From JAUVXJ01 sp964577995 (lineage in GTDB: Bacteria; Chloroflexota; Anaerolineae; UBA7937; B3-Chlor), in NCBI GenBank assembly GCA_964577995.1, contig CAZOBP010000022.1, forward strand, positions 1 to 27,226: a stretch of 27,226 nt of DNA. Direction: 5' to 3'. Both the position numbers and the translations under genes were made by a program. This document shows positions 14,481-22,842 of the stretch, one piece after another. Each line of letters starts with the position of its first letter. The stretch's first letter is position 1. Under the pieces are notes generated by a model. The model ran no database searches. It was not told where the DNA came from and saw only the letters and a program-made list of their open reading frames with translations.

Positions 14481-16127
14481 ATGACGACAAGTGTACGGGC
14501 CCCACGCGGTACGGAACTCACGTGCAAGGGCTGGGGACAGGAAGCAGCAATGCGTATGCTGATGAACAACCTAGACCCGGAGGTAGCTGAGAAGCCGGAG
14601 GAGCTGATCGTCTACGGCGGTGGCGGGAAGGCCGCGAGGAATTGGAGGGCCTTCGAAGCTATCGTGGCCACACTGAAGGAGTTGGAGAACGACGAGACAC
14701 TGCTGGTCCAGTCGGGTAAGCCGGTGGGCGTCTTCACGACCCACCAGGATGCGCCGCGCGTCCTCCTGGCCAACTCCAACCTGGTCCCGGCCTGGGCCAA
14801 CCAGCCGTACTTCGACGAACTGGATGCGAAGGGCCTCATCATGTACGGCCAGATGACAGCGGGAAGCTGGATCTACATAGGCACACAGGGCATACTCCAG
14901 GGGACGTACGAGACCCTGGGAACTCTGGCTCAGAAGCACTTCGGATCGAGCCTGAAGGGGAAGTTCGTCCTCACTGCGGGACTTGGCGGCATGGGCGGCG
15001 CTCAGCCGCTGGCCATCACCATGAACGAGGGCGTGGGCCTCATCGTGGAGGTGGACCCCGCGCGCGCCCAACGTCGTCTGGAGACCGCCTACGTGGACCT
15101 GGTGGTGGATGATCTGGAGCAAGCGATGACGCTGGTGGAGGAGGCGCTATCCAAAGAGGAGCCGAAATCCGTCGGCCTCATCGCCAACGCCGCCGACGTC
15201 TACCCAGAGTTGGTGATCCGGGGGGTGGTGCCGGACGTGGTCACCGACCAGACTCCTGCCCACGATCCCCACAACTACATACCCCAGGGGCTATCGGTCG
15301 AGGAGGCGCAGAAGCTATGGGAGAAGGACCCAGAGGAGTACAAGCGCCGCTCCATCGAGTCCATGGGGCGCCACGTCAGGGCCATGCTCGATTTCCAGAA
15401 CAAGGGTGCCGTGGTCTTCGACTATGGCAACAACATCCGCCAGAGGGCCTACGAGGCAGGGGTCAAGAACGCCTTCGACTTCCCCGGCTTTGTTCCCGCC
15501 TACATCAGACCGCTGTTCTGTGAAGGGAAAGGGCCCTTCCGCTGGGTGGCCCTCTCGGGCGATCCCGAGGACATCTACAAGACCGACGAAGTGGTGATGA
15601 AGGAGTTCTCCTACGACGAGCACCTCGTGCGCTGGATCAGGATGGCCCAGGAGAAGGTCAAGTTCCAGGGACTGCCGTCCCGCATCTGCTGGCTGGGCTA
15701 CGGCGAGCGGGCCAAGTTCGGGCTGAAAATCAACGACATGGTAGGCAGTGGTGAGATCTCCGCCCCTATCGTCATCGGGCGGGACCATCTGGATGGCGGA
15801 TCGGTGGCCTCACCCTATCGAGAGACCGAGGGGATGAAGGACGGAAGTGACGCCATCGCCGACTGGCCGCTGTTGAGCGCCCTCCTCAATGCGGTGGGTG
15901 GCGCCACCTGGATTTCCATCCACCACGGCGGCGGCGTGGGCATCGGCTACTCCATCCACTCCGGACAGGTCATCGTCGCCGACGGCACGCCCGAGGCGGC
16001 GCGGCGACTGGAACGTGTGCTGACCACGGATCCTGGGTCCGCCATCATGCGCCACGTGGACGCTGGATATGAGGAAGCCATAGACGCCGCCAAGCTCCAC
16101 GGAATCAAGATCCCGATGATGAAGTGA
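14481..16127 (+). CDS. hutU: Urocanate hydratase
   Basis: The enzyme hydrates urocanate to imidazolonepropionate using NAD+ as an electrophile, the second step of histidine breakdown. The 548-residue length is normal. The NAD-binding Gly-rich loop TAGLGGMGGAQ starts near residue 165, and the active-site Cys is in RICWLGYGERAKFG at residue 403, in line with Cys410 of Pseudomonas putida HutU. The opening YGGGGKAARNW and the closing HHGGGVGIGYSIHSGQV are also typical. The ATG follows a GGAGGTG site. The frame is open some 680 bases further upstream, but that part is antisense to the methyltransferase and not family-like. hutI follows after 162 bases. Confidence 0.97.
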   Translation: MTTSVRAPRGTELTCKGWGQEAAMRMLMNNLDPEVAEKPEELIVYGGGGKAARNWRAFEAIVATLKELENDETLLVQSGKPVGVFTTHQDAPRVLLANSNLVPAWANQPYFDELDAKGLIMYGQMTAGSWIYIGTQGILQGTYETLGTLAQKHFGSSLKGKFVLTAGLGGMGGAQPLAITMNEGVGLIVEVDPARAQRRLETAYVDLVVDDLEQAMTLVEEALSKEEPKSVGLIANAADVYPELVIRGVVPDVVTDQTPAHDPHNYIPQGLSVEEAQKLWEKDPEEYKRRSIESMGRHVRAMLDFQNKGAVVFDYGNNIRQRAYEAGVKNAFDFPGFVPAYIRPLFCEGKGPFRWVALSGDPEDIYKTDEVVMKEFSYDEHLVRWIRMAQEKVKFQGLPSRICWLGYGERAKFGLKINDMVGSGEISAPIVIGRDHLDGGSVASPYRETEGMKDGSDAIADWPLLSALLNAVGGATWISIHHGGGVGIGYSIHSGQVIVADGTPEAARRLERVLTTDPGSAIMRHVDAGYEEAIDAAKLHGIKIPMMK

Positions 16128-16289
16128 GCCCGTGAGAGGCACGTCCCTGGCGACTTTGGCCAGTCCGCCAAATGGGGCGCAGATGGACGAGGGGCCCACG
16201 CCCTCCCCCAACCGTCCCAAGCGCAGGCAATCTGCGCACGCCAAGTCTTTCCGAGGAGGAGATCAGACTCTTCAAGGAGTTGAAGGCCG

Positions 16290-17552
16290 TTGAGATCCAC
16301 GCTCATCATCCACAGTGCCGCTCAGTTGTTGACCATCGCCTCTGCCGAGGGGCCGAGAAGAGGTCCCTCGATGCGGCAACTGGAGATCATCGAGGACGGT
16401 GCCGTGGCGGTCCAGGGTGAGCGTATCGCCCTGGTGGGAAGAACCAGCGACGTCTTGACCCAGGCGGGAGACGGCGCCAGGTTGATAGACGCCTCCGGCA
16501 AGGTGGTTTTGCCCGGTTTCGTGGACCCCCACACCCATGTCGTGTTCGCCGGGGATCGCGCTTCGGAGTTCGAGATGCGACTCCAGGGGGCCTCCTACAT
16601 GGAGGTATTGGCCGCCGGAGGCGGGATCATGAACACCGTCAGGGCCTCGCGAGCGGCCAGCCTCGATGACCTGGTGAATCAGAGCCGGGCGCGACTGGAC
16701 AGGATGCTGGCCCACGGCACTACCACCGTGGAGGTCAAGACGGGTTATGGGCTGGATACCGAAACCGAGCTGAAGATGCTGGAGGCCATCCGACTGCTCG
16801 ACGAAAGCCATCCGATGGACCTGATCCCCACGTTCCTCGGAGCACACGCCGTCCCCGCCGAGTACCGAGGCCGAGCAGACGAATATGTCGACCTCGTGAT
16901 AGAGGAGATGCTGCCGGCCCTCGAGAGAGAAGGTCATCTTGGAGCGGAGATGCCACCCTTCTGCGACGTCTTCTGCGAGGAGGGAGCCTTCTCCGTTGAA
17001 CAGAGCCGGCGCATCCTGGAGAGGGCCAGAGCTCTGGGCATGGGCCTCAAGATCCACACCGACGAGTTCAAGTCTCTGGGGGGAACAGCCCTTGCGGTGG
17101 AGCTAGAGGCCATCTCCGCCGACCACCTGGCCTGTACGACGGACGAGGAGATCGAACTCCTGGCCGACTCTGACACCATCGGCGTGCTCCTGCCCGGCAC
17201 GCCCTTTGGCCTGGCGGAGGACCACTACTCCCCTGCCAGGAAGATGATCGACGCGGGAGTAGCTGTGGCCCTGGCTACGGATCTCAATCCCGGCACCTGC
17301 TATTGTGAGTCCATGCCCTTTATTTCGGCTCTGGCCTGCCGTCAGATGGCCATGACCCCCGCGGAGACGATCGTGGCCTCCACGATCAACGCCGCTTTCG
17401 CCATCGCCCGGGGGCACGAGGTGGGAAGCCTGGAGGTGGGCAAGAAGGCAGATCTGCTCATCCTGGACATCACCGACTATCGCCACCTGGCCTACCGCTT
17501 CGGCACCAATCCGGTGCAAACCGTGATCAAGGCCGGCCGCCTGATCCCATGA
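16290..17552 (+). CDS. hutI: Imidazolonepropionase
   Basis: The enzyme opens the ring of 4-imidazolone-5-propionate to N-formimino-L-glutamate, the third step of histidine breakdown. The 420-residue amidohydrolase has the metal-binding PHTHVVFAGDR with H81 and H83. It also has VEVKTGYGLD, a TFLGAHAVP block with the metal His, the KIHTDEF motif with its catalytic Glu region, and ATDLNPGTCYCESMP near the C-terminus. All are diagnostic for HutI. The TTG start has AAGGAG about 10 bases upstream and leaves a normal-length protein. The gene follows hutU and precedes a small gene after 18 bases. Confidence 0.96.
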   Translation: MRSTLIIHSAAQLLTIASAEGPRRGPSMRQLEIIEDGAVAVQGERIALVGRTSDVLTQAGDGARLIDASGKVVLPGFVDPHTHVVFAGDRASEFEMRLQGASYMEVLAAGGGIMNTVRASRAASLDDLVNQSRARLDRMLAHGTTTVEVKTGYGLDTETELKMLEAIRLLDESHPMDLIPTFLGAHAVPAEYRGRADEYVDLVIEEMLPALEREGHLGAEMPPFCDVFCEEGAFSVEQSRRILERARALGMGLKIHTDEFKSLGGTALAVELEAISADHLACTTDEEIELLADSDTIGVLLPGTPFGLAEDHYSPARKMIDAGVAVALATDLNPGTCYCESMPFISALACRQMAMTPAETIVASTINAAFAIARGHEVGSLEVGKKADLLILDITDYRHLAYRFGTNPVQTVIKAGRLIP

Positions 17553-17570
17553 GTAGAGGGGAGCATCCAG

Positions 17571-18077
17571 TTGGAACTCTACGCCATCAGTGACACTGAC
17601 AAGGTCAAGATGCTGCGCAAACTCGCCCTCTTCTGGGATGGCCAGTGGTTCCTGCACAGCGTCGAGAAGTTCAGCCTGGAGGAGGCCGTCGAGCTCAACG
17701 CGGCGGTGCGTACGGCCTTCGGCCGCATTGAGATGCGCACCATGCTCAAGGCCCTGCACAAGAAGGCAGCCGACGATCTCGGGGATGCCGTGAGAATGAT
17801 CGCCACCCACACCGACCTGTTGCTCGGTCCGGGAGTCAGGGCCATCTACGAACTCGACGACAGAAAGGCCCGCATCCTAGTGCGCCGCTGCGCAGCCTTC
17901 GAGGGAGCCAAGAGAGCGAACCTGCCCAGGCAAGACCAGGCCTGCGTGACCTGCGAGACCCTGTGGGACGCCTGGTTTCGGGTTCTCCTGCCTGATGCCG
18001 AGATTAGCGTCGCCTATCCCCAACGGCAGGGACTGGGCGACCCCGTGTGTGAGTTTCTTGTCGTACAGCACCCATAG
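17571..18077 (+). CDS. DUF6125 / ATC-hydrolase-like protein in the hut cluster
   Basis: The 168-residue soluble protein starts with a helical segment (DKVKMLRKLALFWDGQWFLHSVEKFSLEEAVELNAAVRTAFGRIEMRTMLKAL) that resembles DUF6125 proteins. Its C-terminal half has several Cys: RRCAAFEGAKR, QACVTCETLW and GDPVCEF. The last is like the closing signature of L-2-amino-thiazoline-4-carboxylate hydrolase-like domains (PF14196). No precise function is known to me. The TTG start has GGGGAG just upstream, and the gene follows hutI by 18 bases, so it is probably co-transcribed with hutUI. It might act on a histidine-pathway intermediate; that is a guess from position only. Confidence 0.7.
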   Translation: MELYAISDTDKVKMLRKLALFWDGQWFLHSVEKFSLEEAVELNAAVRTAFGRIEMRTMLKALHKKAADDLGDAVRMIATHTDLLLGPGVRAIYELDDRKARILVRRCAAFEGAKRANLPRQDQACVTCETLWDAWFRVLLPDAEISVAYPQRQGLGDPVCEFLVVQHP

Positions 18078-18080
18078 CTC

Positions 18081-18109
18081 TTGCAATCCTCCCTCTGGTA
18101 TGCTATACT
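18081..18109 (+). promoter_or_regulatory. Promoter of tRNA-His
   Basis: TTGCAA (18081-18086), a 17-base spacer and TATACT (18104-18109) with an upstream TGC (extended -10) make a strong promoter. Transcription would start near 18116, about 17 bases before the tRNA. The -35 box begins three bases after the upstream gene's stop. Confidence 0.75.
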
Positions 18110-18132
18110 AGAATGCAGGCTGCAGACGCCGT

Positions 18133-18206
18133 GGTGGACGTAGCTCAACTGGCAGAGCACTGGACTGTGGATCCTGAGGTTGCGGGTTCGATCCCCGTCG
18201 TCCACC
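18133..18206 (+). tRNA. tRNA-His (anticodon GTG)
   Basis: The cloverleaf is complete. The 7-bp acceptor is GTGGACG with CGTCCAC. The D-arm is GCTC/GAGC, and the anticodon stem CTGGA/TCCTG carries one T-T mismatch. The loop is CTGTGGA with GTG at positions 34-36, and the T-arm is GCGGG/CCCGT around TTCGATC. A G at -1 faces C73, the identity pair recognised by histidyl-tRNA synthetase. The CCA end is not encoded. The gene lies between hut genes and shortly upstream of hisS. Confidence 0.96.
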
Positions 18207-18219
18207 CTTCTAGCCGCTG

Positions 18220-18256
18220 GAGGAGCCGCAGGCACTCGACCCGGGCTCCTCTTTTT
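18220..18256 (+). terminator. Intrinsic terminator after tRNA-His
   Basis: GAGGAGCC (18220-18227) pairs perfectly with GGCTCCTC (18244-18251) and is followed by T5. It would end the tRNA transcript and any read-through from the hutU-hutI operon before hutH. Confidence 0.88.
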
Positions 18257-18320
18257 GACTCCCGTGGCCAAACCACCATCGAGCCGCATGCGCGTCGTTG
18301 ATGCAAGAGGAGGCCAAGTG

Positions 18321-20036
18321 ATGGAGCAACAGAAGGATGACCCTCACCACTCTAGTACGCTCCTCATCGACGGGGAGGCTCTATCCGTCGATGAGGTCGT
18401 GGATGTCGCTCGTCATGGCAAGAGAGTCCAGTTATCCGCTCAGGCGATTGAACGCGTCGAGAACTGTCGGAGGTGGGTGGACGAGGTCGTGGACGAGGGA
18501 AAGCTCACGGTATATGGGCTGACTACCGGCTACGGCTCGCTGGCCGAGGTCAAGATCCCGGTGACGCAGGTTGAGACCTTGACCCGCAACATGATCATGA
18601 GCCACTCCGTGGGAGTCGGCCAACCCTTGGATGTGGGGACTGTGCGAGCCACGATGCTGATTCGGGCCAACACGCTCGCCAAGGGGTACTCCGGCATCAG
18701 GGTAGAAGTCCTAGAGACGCTGCTATCCATGCTCAATCGAGGCGTACATCCTGTCATCCCAGAGAAAGGATCTCTCGGAGCCAGTGGAGATCTGGCTCCG
18801 CTATCCCATCTTGCTTTGGCTCTGAGCAAGGACACGGAGGGCGGTGAAGCCTTCTATCAGGGCCAGCAGATGACAGCCGCGGAGGCCATGGATAGAGCCG
18901 ACCTTGAACAGGTGGAACTGAAAGCCAAGGAGGGCTTGGCCCTCAACAACGGGGCGACAGTGAGCGCGGCCATCGCAGCGCTGGCCCTGCACGACGCGGA
19001 GATGCTGGTCAAGAACACAGAGATCGCTCTGGCTATGAGTCTGGAAGCCATGCGTGGGGTCTCTGATGCCTTCCACCACAAAGTACACGCGGCGCGCGGG
19101 CACGACGGACAGATCCGATGCGCCGCCAACGTTCTGCGCCTGATCGAAGGGAGCGAGTTGATCGATTCCACCACGCGGGTGCAGGACGCCTATTCTCTGC
19201 GCTGCGCGCCTCAGGTCATCGGCGCCGCGCGAGATGTCCTGTCCTTCGTGCGCTACGTTATCAGCAGAGAGATCAACGCCGCCACGGACAACCCGCTCAT
19301 CTTTCTCGACCTGCCAGAGAAGAGGGAGAACAAGGCCATCTCGGCCGGCAATTTCCACGGAGAACCCTTGGCTCTGGCTATGGACATGCTGGGCATGGCC
19401 GTCGCTGAGATAGGAAGCATCTCCGAACGTAGGGTCTTCCGTCTCCTGGACAACACGCTCAGCGCCGGGCTACCCGCCATGCTGGTTGAAGACAGCGGGC
19501 TCAACAACGGGCTGATGATGGCGCAGTACACAGCGGCTGCGCTGGTATCCGACAACAAGACGCTGGCCCATCCGGACAGCGTGGATTCGATACCCACCTG
19601 CGCCAATCAGGAAGACCACGTGAGTATGAGCACCAACGCCGCCAGGCACGCCCGGGAGATCGTACGCAACGTGGAGCAGATCGTCGGGATCGAGGTGTTG
19701 TGCGCGGCCCAGGCTCTCGATTTCCGGCTCAGTGGGCTCGAGTTCCGCACCACTACGTGGCAGCGGAGCGACGACTTGCAGCAATGTCGCAAGACCGTAC
19801 AATACGAATTGGGAAAGGGAAAGGCGGTCGGGAAGGCCCGTCTCGGAGTGGGGACCGAGGCGGCGTACCAGGCTATCAGAGCACAGATCGAGCACCTGAG
19901 CCAGGACAGACCCCTCTATCCTGACCTAGGCCGTGCTGCCACCATGGTGCACAATGGTGACATCGTCAGTGCCGTGGAAACGTCTCTGGGCGAGCCTCTG
20001 GCAGACCTCGCGGAACTCGTGATCAAGAGCGACTAG
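18321..20036 (+). CDS. hutH: Histidine ammonia-lyase (aromatic amino acid lyase family)
   Basis: The enzyme deaminates histidine to urocanate, the first step of the pathway. The MIO prosthetic group forms from Ala-Ser-Gly at residues 154-156 in GSLGASGDLAPLSHLAL. Other blocks are YGLTTGYGSLAEVKI, MIMSHSVGVGQPL with the Ser-His pair that in this family favours histidine, and ATDNPLIF. At 571 residues it is longer than the usual 500-510, with about 12 extra residues at the N-terminus and the rest in the C-terminal part. Tyrosine or phenylalanine lyase is the alternative, but the hutU-hutI context favours histidine. The ATG has AGGAGG about 8 bases upstream. No clear promoter is seen after the tRNA terminator, although a TTGACT lies at 18255. 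Confidence 0.92.
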   Translation: MEQQKDDPHHSSTLLIDGEALSVDEVVDVARHGKRVQLSAQAIERVENCRRWVDEVVDEGKLTVYGLTTGYGSLAEVKIPVTQVETLTRNMIMSHSVGVGQPLDVGTVRATMLIRANTLAKGYSGIRVEVLETLLSMLNRGVHPVIPEKGSLGASGDLAPLSHLALALSKDTEGGEAFYQGQQMTAAEAMDRADLEQVELKAKEGLALNNGATVSAAIAALALHDAEMLVKNTEIALAMSLEAMRGVSDAFHHKVHAARGHDGQIRCAANVLRLIEGSELIDSTTRVQDAYSLRCAPQVIGAARDVLSFVRYVISREINAATDNPLIFLDLPEKRENKAISAGNFHGEPLALAMDMLGMAVAEIGSISERRVFRLLDNTLSAGLPAMLVEDSGLNNGLMMAQYTAAALVSDNKTLAHPDSVDSIPTCANQEDHVSMSTNAARHAREIVRNVEQIVGIEVLCAAQALDFRLSGLEFRTTTWQRSDDLQQCRKTVQYELGKGKAVGKARLGVGTEAAYQAIRAQIEHLSQDRPLYPDLGRAATMVHNGDIVSAVETSLGEPLADLAELVIKSD

Positions 20037-20109
20037 TGACCATCTCGTGCCGGTCCAGGCGGTGGCGGCGGACTGAGGGGCGAACAGCGCAGAGAAAGGG
20101 CAAAGCAAA

Positions 20110-21447
20110 GTGGCTACCAGAGTAACACCCAAGCTTCCCAGAGGGATGAGGGACTTCCTGCCTCAGCAGATGATCCTTCGCCAGTACGTGATCGACGTCA
20201 TCCGAGACGTGTTCGAGAGTTTTGGGTACGAGCCTCTCAGCACCCCCTCCGTGGAGCTCCACGAAACCCTGAGCGGCAAGTACGGCCCCGACGCCGAGCG
20301 CATGATCTACAACGTCTCGCGGAGAGGTGGCAAGGAGAAGCTTGCCTTGCGGTTTGATCTCTCGGTGCCCCTCTCGCGCGTGGCAGCCACGTATCCGGAT
20401 CTCCAGAAACCATTCAAACGATACCAGATCTCGCCAGTCTGGCGGGGGGAGCGCCCAGGCAAGGGTCGCTACCGTGAGTTCTACCAGTGCGACGTGGATA
20501 CGGTGGGCAGCGCCAGCATGCTGGCCGACGCTGAGCTGGTTGACATCATGCACGAGGTCCTGAGCCGTCTTGGTTTCCAGGAGTTCGTCGTGAGGATCAA
20601 CAACCGCAAGATCCTGACAGGCATCGGTCAATTCGCTGGAGTACCGCAGGAGCTGCTGGGCGGCCTTTACCGCTCTATCGACAAGCTGGACAAGATCGGC
20701 CTTGACGGCGTGAAGGAAGAACTCAGGGCCAACCAGATCCCCGAGGATGTGATCGCTCGACTCGTCGAACTGCTTCAGGTCACCCGTGGCGGCAACGCCA
20801 TTCCTGAGGAACTCCGGCAGAGACTGGGTGACTATCCGGTGGCCCTGGAAGGGATTGAGGAACTGGAGGAGATCGTCGCCTACCTGGAGGCTCTGGACGT
20901 CCCACGCGAGCGATACGAGGTGGATTTCGCCATGGTCAGGGGCCTCGACTACTACACCGGCCCCATCTACGAGACGGTGGTGGAGGAGCCCCGTATCGGC
21001 AGCATCTGTGGAGGCGGGCGGTACGACGATTTGATCGGCACGTTCACCGACAGAAGCTACCCCGCGACGGGCACCAGTTTCGGTATCGAGCGCATCATCG
21101 ACGTGATGGAAGAACTCCACATGTTCCCTCCTGAGGTGGGCACGACCAACACACAGGTCCTGGTCACTATCTTCGACGAGGCCCACACCGGCACGTCGCT
21201 CAGAATGAGCAGCCGCTTGCGTAGGGGTGGCCTGAACGTCGAGCTGTACTTCGAGAACGATCCGCTGGGGGATCAGATACGTTATGCGTTGAAGAAGGGC
21301 ATCCCCTACGTAGTCATCGTGGGACCTGACGAACTTGCCTCGGGGCAGGTCACCATCCGCAACCTGCCCCTGAAGGAGCAGCGGACCGTTGTCGAATCCG
21401 AACTGATCGCCAACATCAACGACTGGGAGGTCTCCTCAGACAAATGA
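20110..21447 (+). CDS. hisS: Histidyl-tRNA synthetase
   Basis: The class II synthetase attaches histidine to tRNA-His in the cytoplasm. The 445-residue protein has motif 1 near residues 8-45 and motif 2 as ISPVWRGERPGKGRYREFYQCDVD. The HisA box is RGLDYYTG and motif 3 is GTSFGIERI. A C-terminal anticodon-binding domain (TQVLVTIFDEAHTGTSLRMSSRLRRGGLNVELYF) follows. The FYQCDVD wording of motif 2 is closer to the archaeal/eukaryotic-like HisRS branch, seen in some bacteria, than to the Escherichia coli type. The GTG start is preceded by AAAGGGCAAAG. The last codons overlap the next gene as ATGA, so translation is coupled. Confidence 0.96.
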   Translation: MATRVTPKLPRGMRDFLPQQMILRQYVIDVIRDVFESFGYEPLSTPSVELHETLSGKYGPDAERMIYNVSRRGGKEKLALRFDLSVPLSRVAATYPDLQKPFKRYQISPVWRGERPGKGRYREFYQCDVDTVGSASMLADAELVDIMHEVLSRLGFQEFVVRINNRKILTGIGQFAGVPQELLGGLYRSIDKLDKIGLDGVKEELRANQIPEDVIARLVELLQVTRGGNAIPEELRQRLGDYPVALEGIEELEEIVAYLEALDVPRERYEVDFAMVRGLDYYTGPIYETVVEEPRIGSICGGGRYDDLIGTFTDRSYPATGTSFGIERIIDVMEELHMFPPEVGTTNTQVLVTIFDEAHTGTSLRMSSRLRRGGLNVELYFENDPLGDQIRYALKKGIPYVVIVGPDELASGQVTIRNLPLKEQRTVVESELIANINDWEVSSDK

Positions 21448-22208
21448 GCGGCATCAAAGGCATCATCTTCGATCTTGGCAACACGTTGATGTACCTGGAC
21501 GATGAGTGGGAAGCGGTGAGGCTCCGAGGAGCGCAGGACCTGGTGGGCTTCCTCAGGGCACAAGGGCTGAACGTCGATCCCCGTCGCTTCGGCGAGCACT
21601 ACCTCTCCGCCCGCGAGTCGCTGTATGCCAGGGCCGTGGAGGAACAGATCGAATACACGTCGGAATACTCCCTGAGAGCCTCTCTCGCCGAGCACGGCCA
21701 CGAAGACGTCAGCCCCGAGCTGATCGAGGGAGCACTGAGCTCCTTCTTCTCCTTCGAGGAGGAGCAATGGACAACTTACCCGCAGGCTCAGGCGACGCTG
21801 CGTCAGCTATCCGATTTGGGCTACAGATTGGCCCTCATCTCCAACGCCACAGATGATCGTCTCATCCAGCAGTTGGTCGACCAATTCGACTTCAGGAAGT
21901 GGTTCGACGTAGCTCTTACCTCGGCAGGGGTGGGGCTGCGCAAGCCGCACCCGGGCATATTCGAGAAGGTACTGAGCCAATGGGATTTCCCGCCCTCGCA
22001 GGTGGTGATGGTCGGGGACACACTACGCTTCGACGTCCTCGGCGCTCACAACTCCGGCCTCAAGGGCGTCTTGGCTGCCTGGGACCTCTACCCCGACTAC
22101 GACGCAGGAGGGGACCGCGTCTTTCCTGACGCGACCGCCGGCAGCCTGTCCGACCTCTTGGGAGTCATAGCCACCCTCTCCCAGCAAAGCTCAACATGGA
22201 CGAAGTAG
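21444..22208 (+). CDS. HAD-superfamily hydrolase (first of two)
   Basis: The 254-residue protein has a HAD fold with a cap. Motif I is IIFDLGNTL with the nucleophile Asp10; the usual second Asp two residues on is Gly12. Motif II is LALISNATD, the motif III Lys lies near GLRKPHPGIF, and motif IV is VMVGDTLRFDVLGA. Such proteins are phosphatases or dehalogenase-like enzymes. The loss of the second Asp, seen also in YihX-like phosphatases, does not exclude phosphatase activity. The ATG overlaps the hisS stop (ATGA), and the next gene starts four bases after the stop. The substrate is unknown. Confidence 0.9.
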   Translation: MSGIKGIIFDLGNTLMYLDDEWEAVRLRGAQDLVGFLRAQGLNVDPRRFGEHYLSARESLYARAVEEQIEYTSEYSLRASLAEHGHEDVSPELIEGALSSFFSFEEEQWTTYPQAQATLRQLSDLGYRLALISNATDDRLIQQLVDQFDFRKWFDVALTSAGVGLRKPHPGIFEKVLSQWDFPPSQVVMVGDTLRFDVLGAHNSGLKGVLAAWDLYPDYDAGGDRVFPDATAGSLSDLLGVIATLSQQSSTWTK

Positions 22209-22212
22209 CCGC

Positions 22213-22842
22213 ATGGAGATCAAGGCCGTCATCTTCGACCTGGGTGGAGTTCTCGTCCGTACCGAGTTTCCCCAGGCTCGCCGCGAACTGGCCCGGAAGC
22301 TGGGTCAGGAACTCGAGACCCTGGACCGCATCATCTGGGGCCGCGAGGACTGGGAACTGGCCGAGACAGGCGCTATCACCTACGACGAATACTGGAAGCG
22401 GGTGGGGGCACAGCTGGGCTTGACCACACCTGAGGAGTTGTCCGATTTCCGCCGACAGTACTTCTCGGGCGACCGAGTAGACGAAGAGCTGGTTCGTCTG
22501 ATCAAGGCACTGCGGATGCACTACAAGATCGGTCTCCTCAGTAACGCTCCTGACAGGCTGGACACCTGGCTGGAAGAGAACTGGGGGATCAAAGAGATCT
22601 TCGACGCCGTCGTATACTCGGCGCAGGTCGGCATGGCCAAACCTGACCCTGCCATCTTTCGACTCATCCTCGACCGGCTCCACGTGCCACCGTCTGAGGC
22701 GCTCTTCATTGACGACTATCCTCGCAACGTAGACGCCGCCCTGGAGCTGGGCATGCAGGCCATCCGTTTCACCAGCACCAGAGCCTTGCTCGACGAACTC
22801 CCACGCTACCTCACATGGAGCGCCGAGGACCCCAGCGCTTGA
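22213..22842 (+). CDS. HAD-superfamily hydrolase (second of two)
   Basis: This 209-residue HAD protein starts MEIKAVIFDLGGVL, with Asp9 as nucleophile and Gly11 where a second Asp is usual. IGLLSNAPD is motif II, GMAKPDPAIF holds the motif III Lys, and LFIDDYPRNVDAA is motif IV. This is the YihX/epoxide-hydrolase-N-terminal (FDLGGVL) group, whose known members include glucose-1-phosphate phosphatases. It differs clearly from the neighbouring HAD protein, so the pair is not a recent duplication. Its last 28 bases overlap the PHP gene, which supports co-translation. Confidence 0.9.
   Translation: MEIKAVIFDLGGVLVRTEFPQARRELARKLGQELETLDRIIWGREDWELAETGAITYDEYWKRVGAQLGLTTPEELSDFRRQYFSGDRVDEELVRLIKALRMHYKIGLLSNAPDRLDTWLEENWGIKEIFDAVVYSAQVGMAKPDPAIFRLILDRLHVPPSEALFIDDYPRNVDAALELGMQAIRFTSTRALLDELPRYLTWSAEDPSA

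Noticed and set aside
16172..16420. Plus-strand frame between hutU and hutI with an LSEEEIRLFKELKAVE segment
   Set aside because: It overlaps hutI in another frame and the similarity to real protein is explained by purine-rich ribosome-site DNA.
18014..18289. Minus-strand open frame across the tRNA-His gene
   Set aside because: It is the antisense of the tRNA and its terminator (the GDRTRNLRIHSPVLCQLSY type of spurious product), not a gene.
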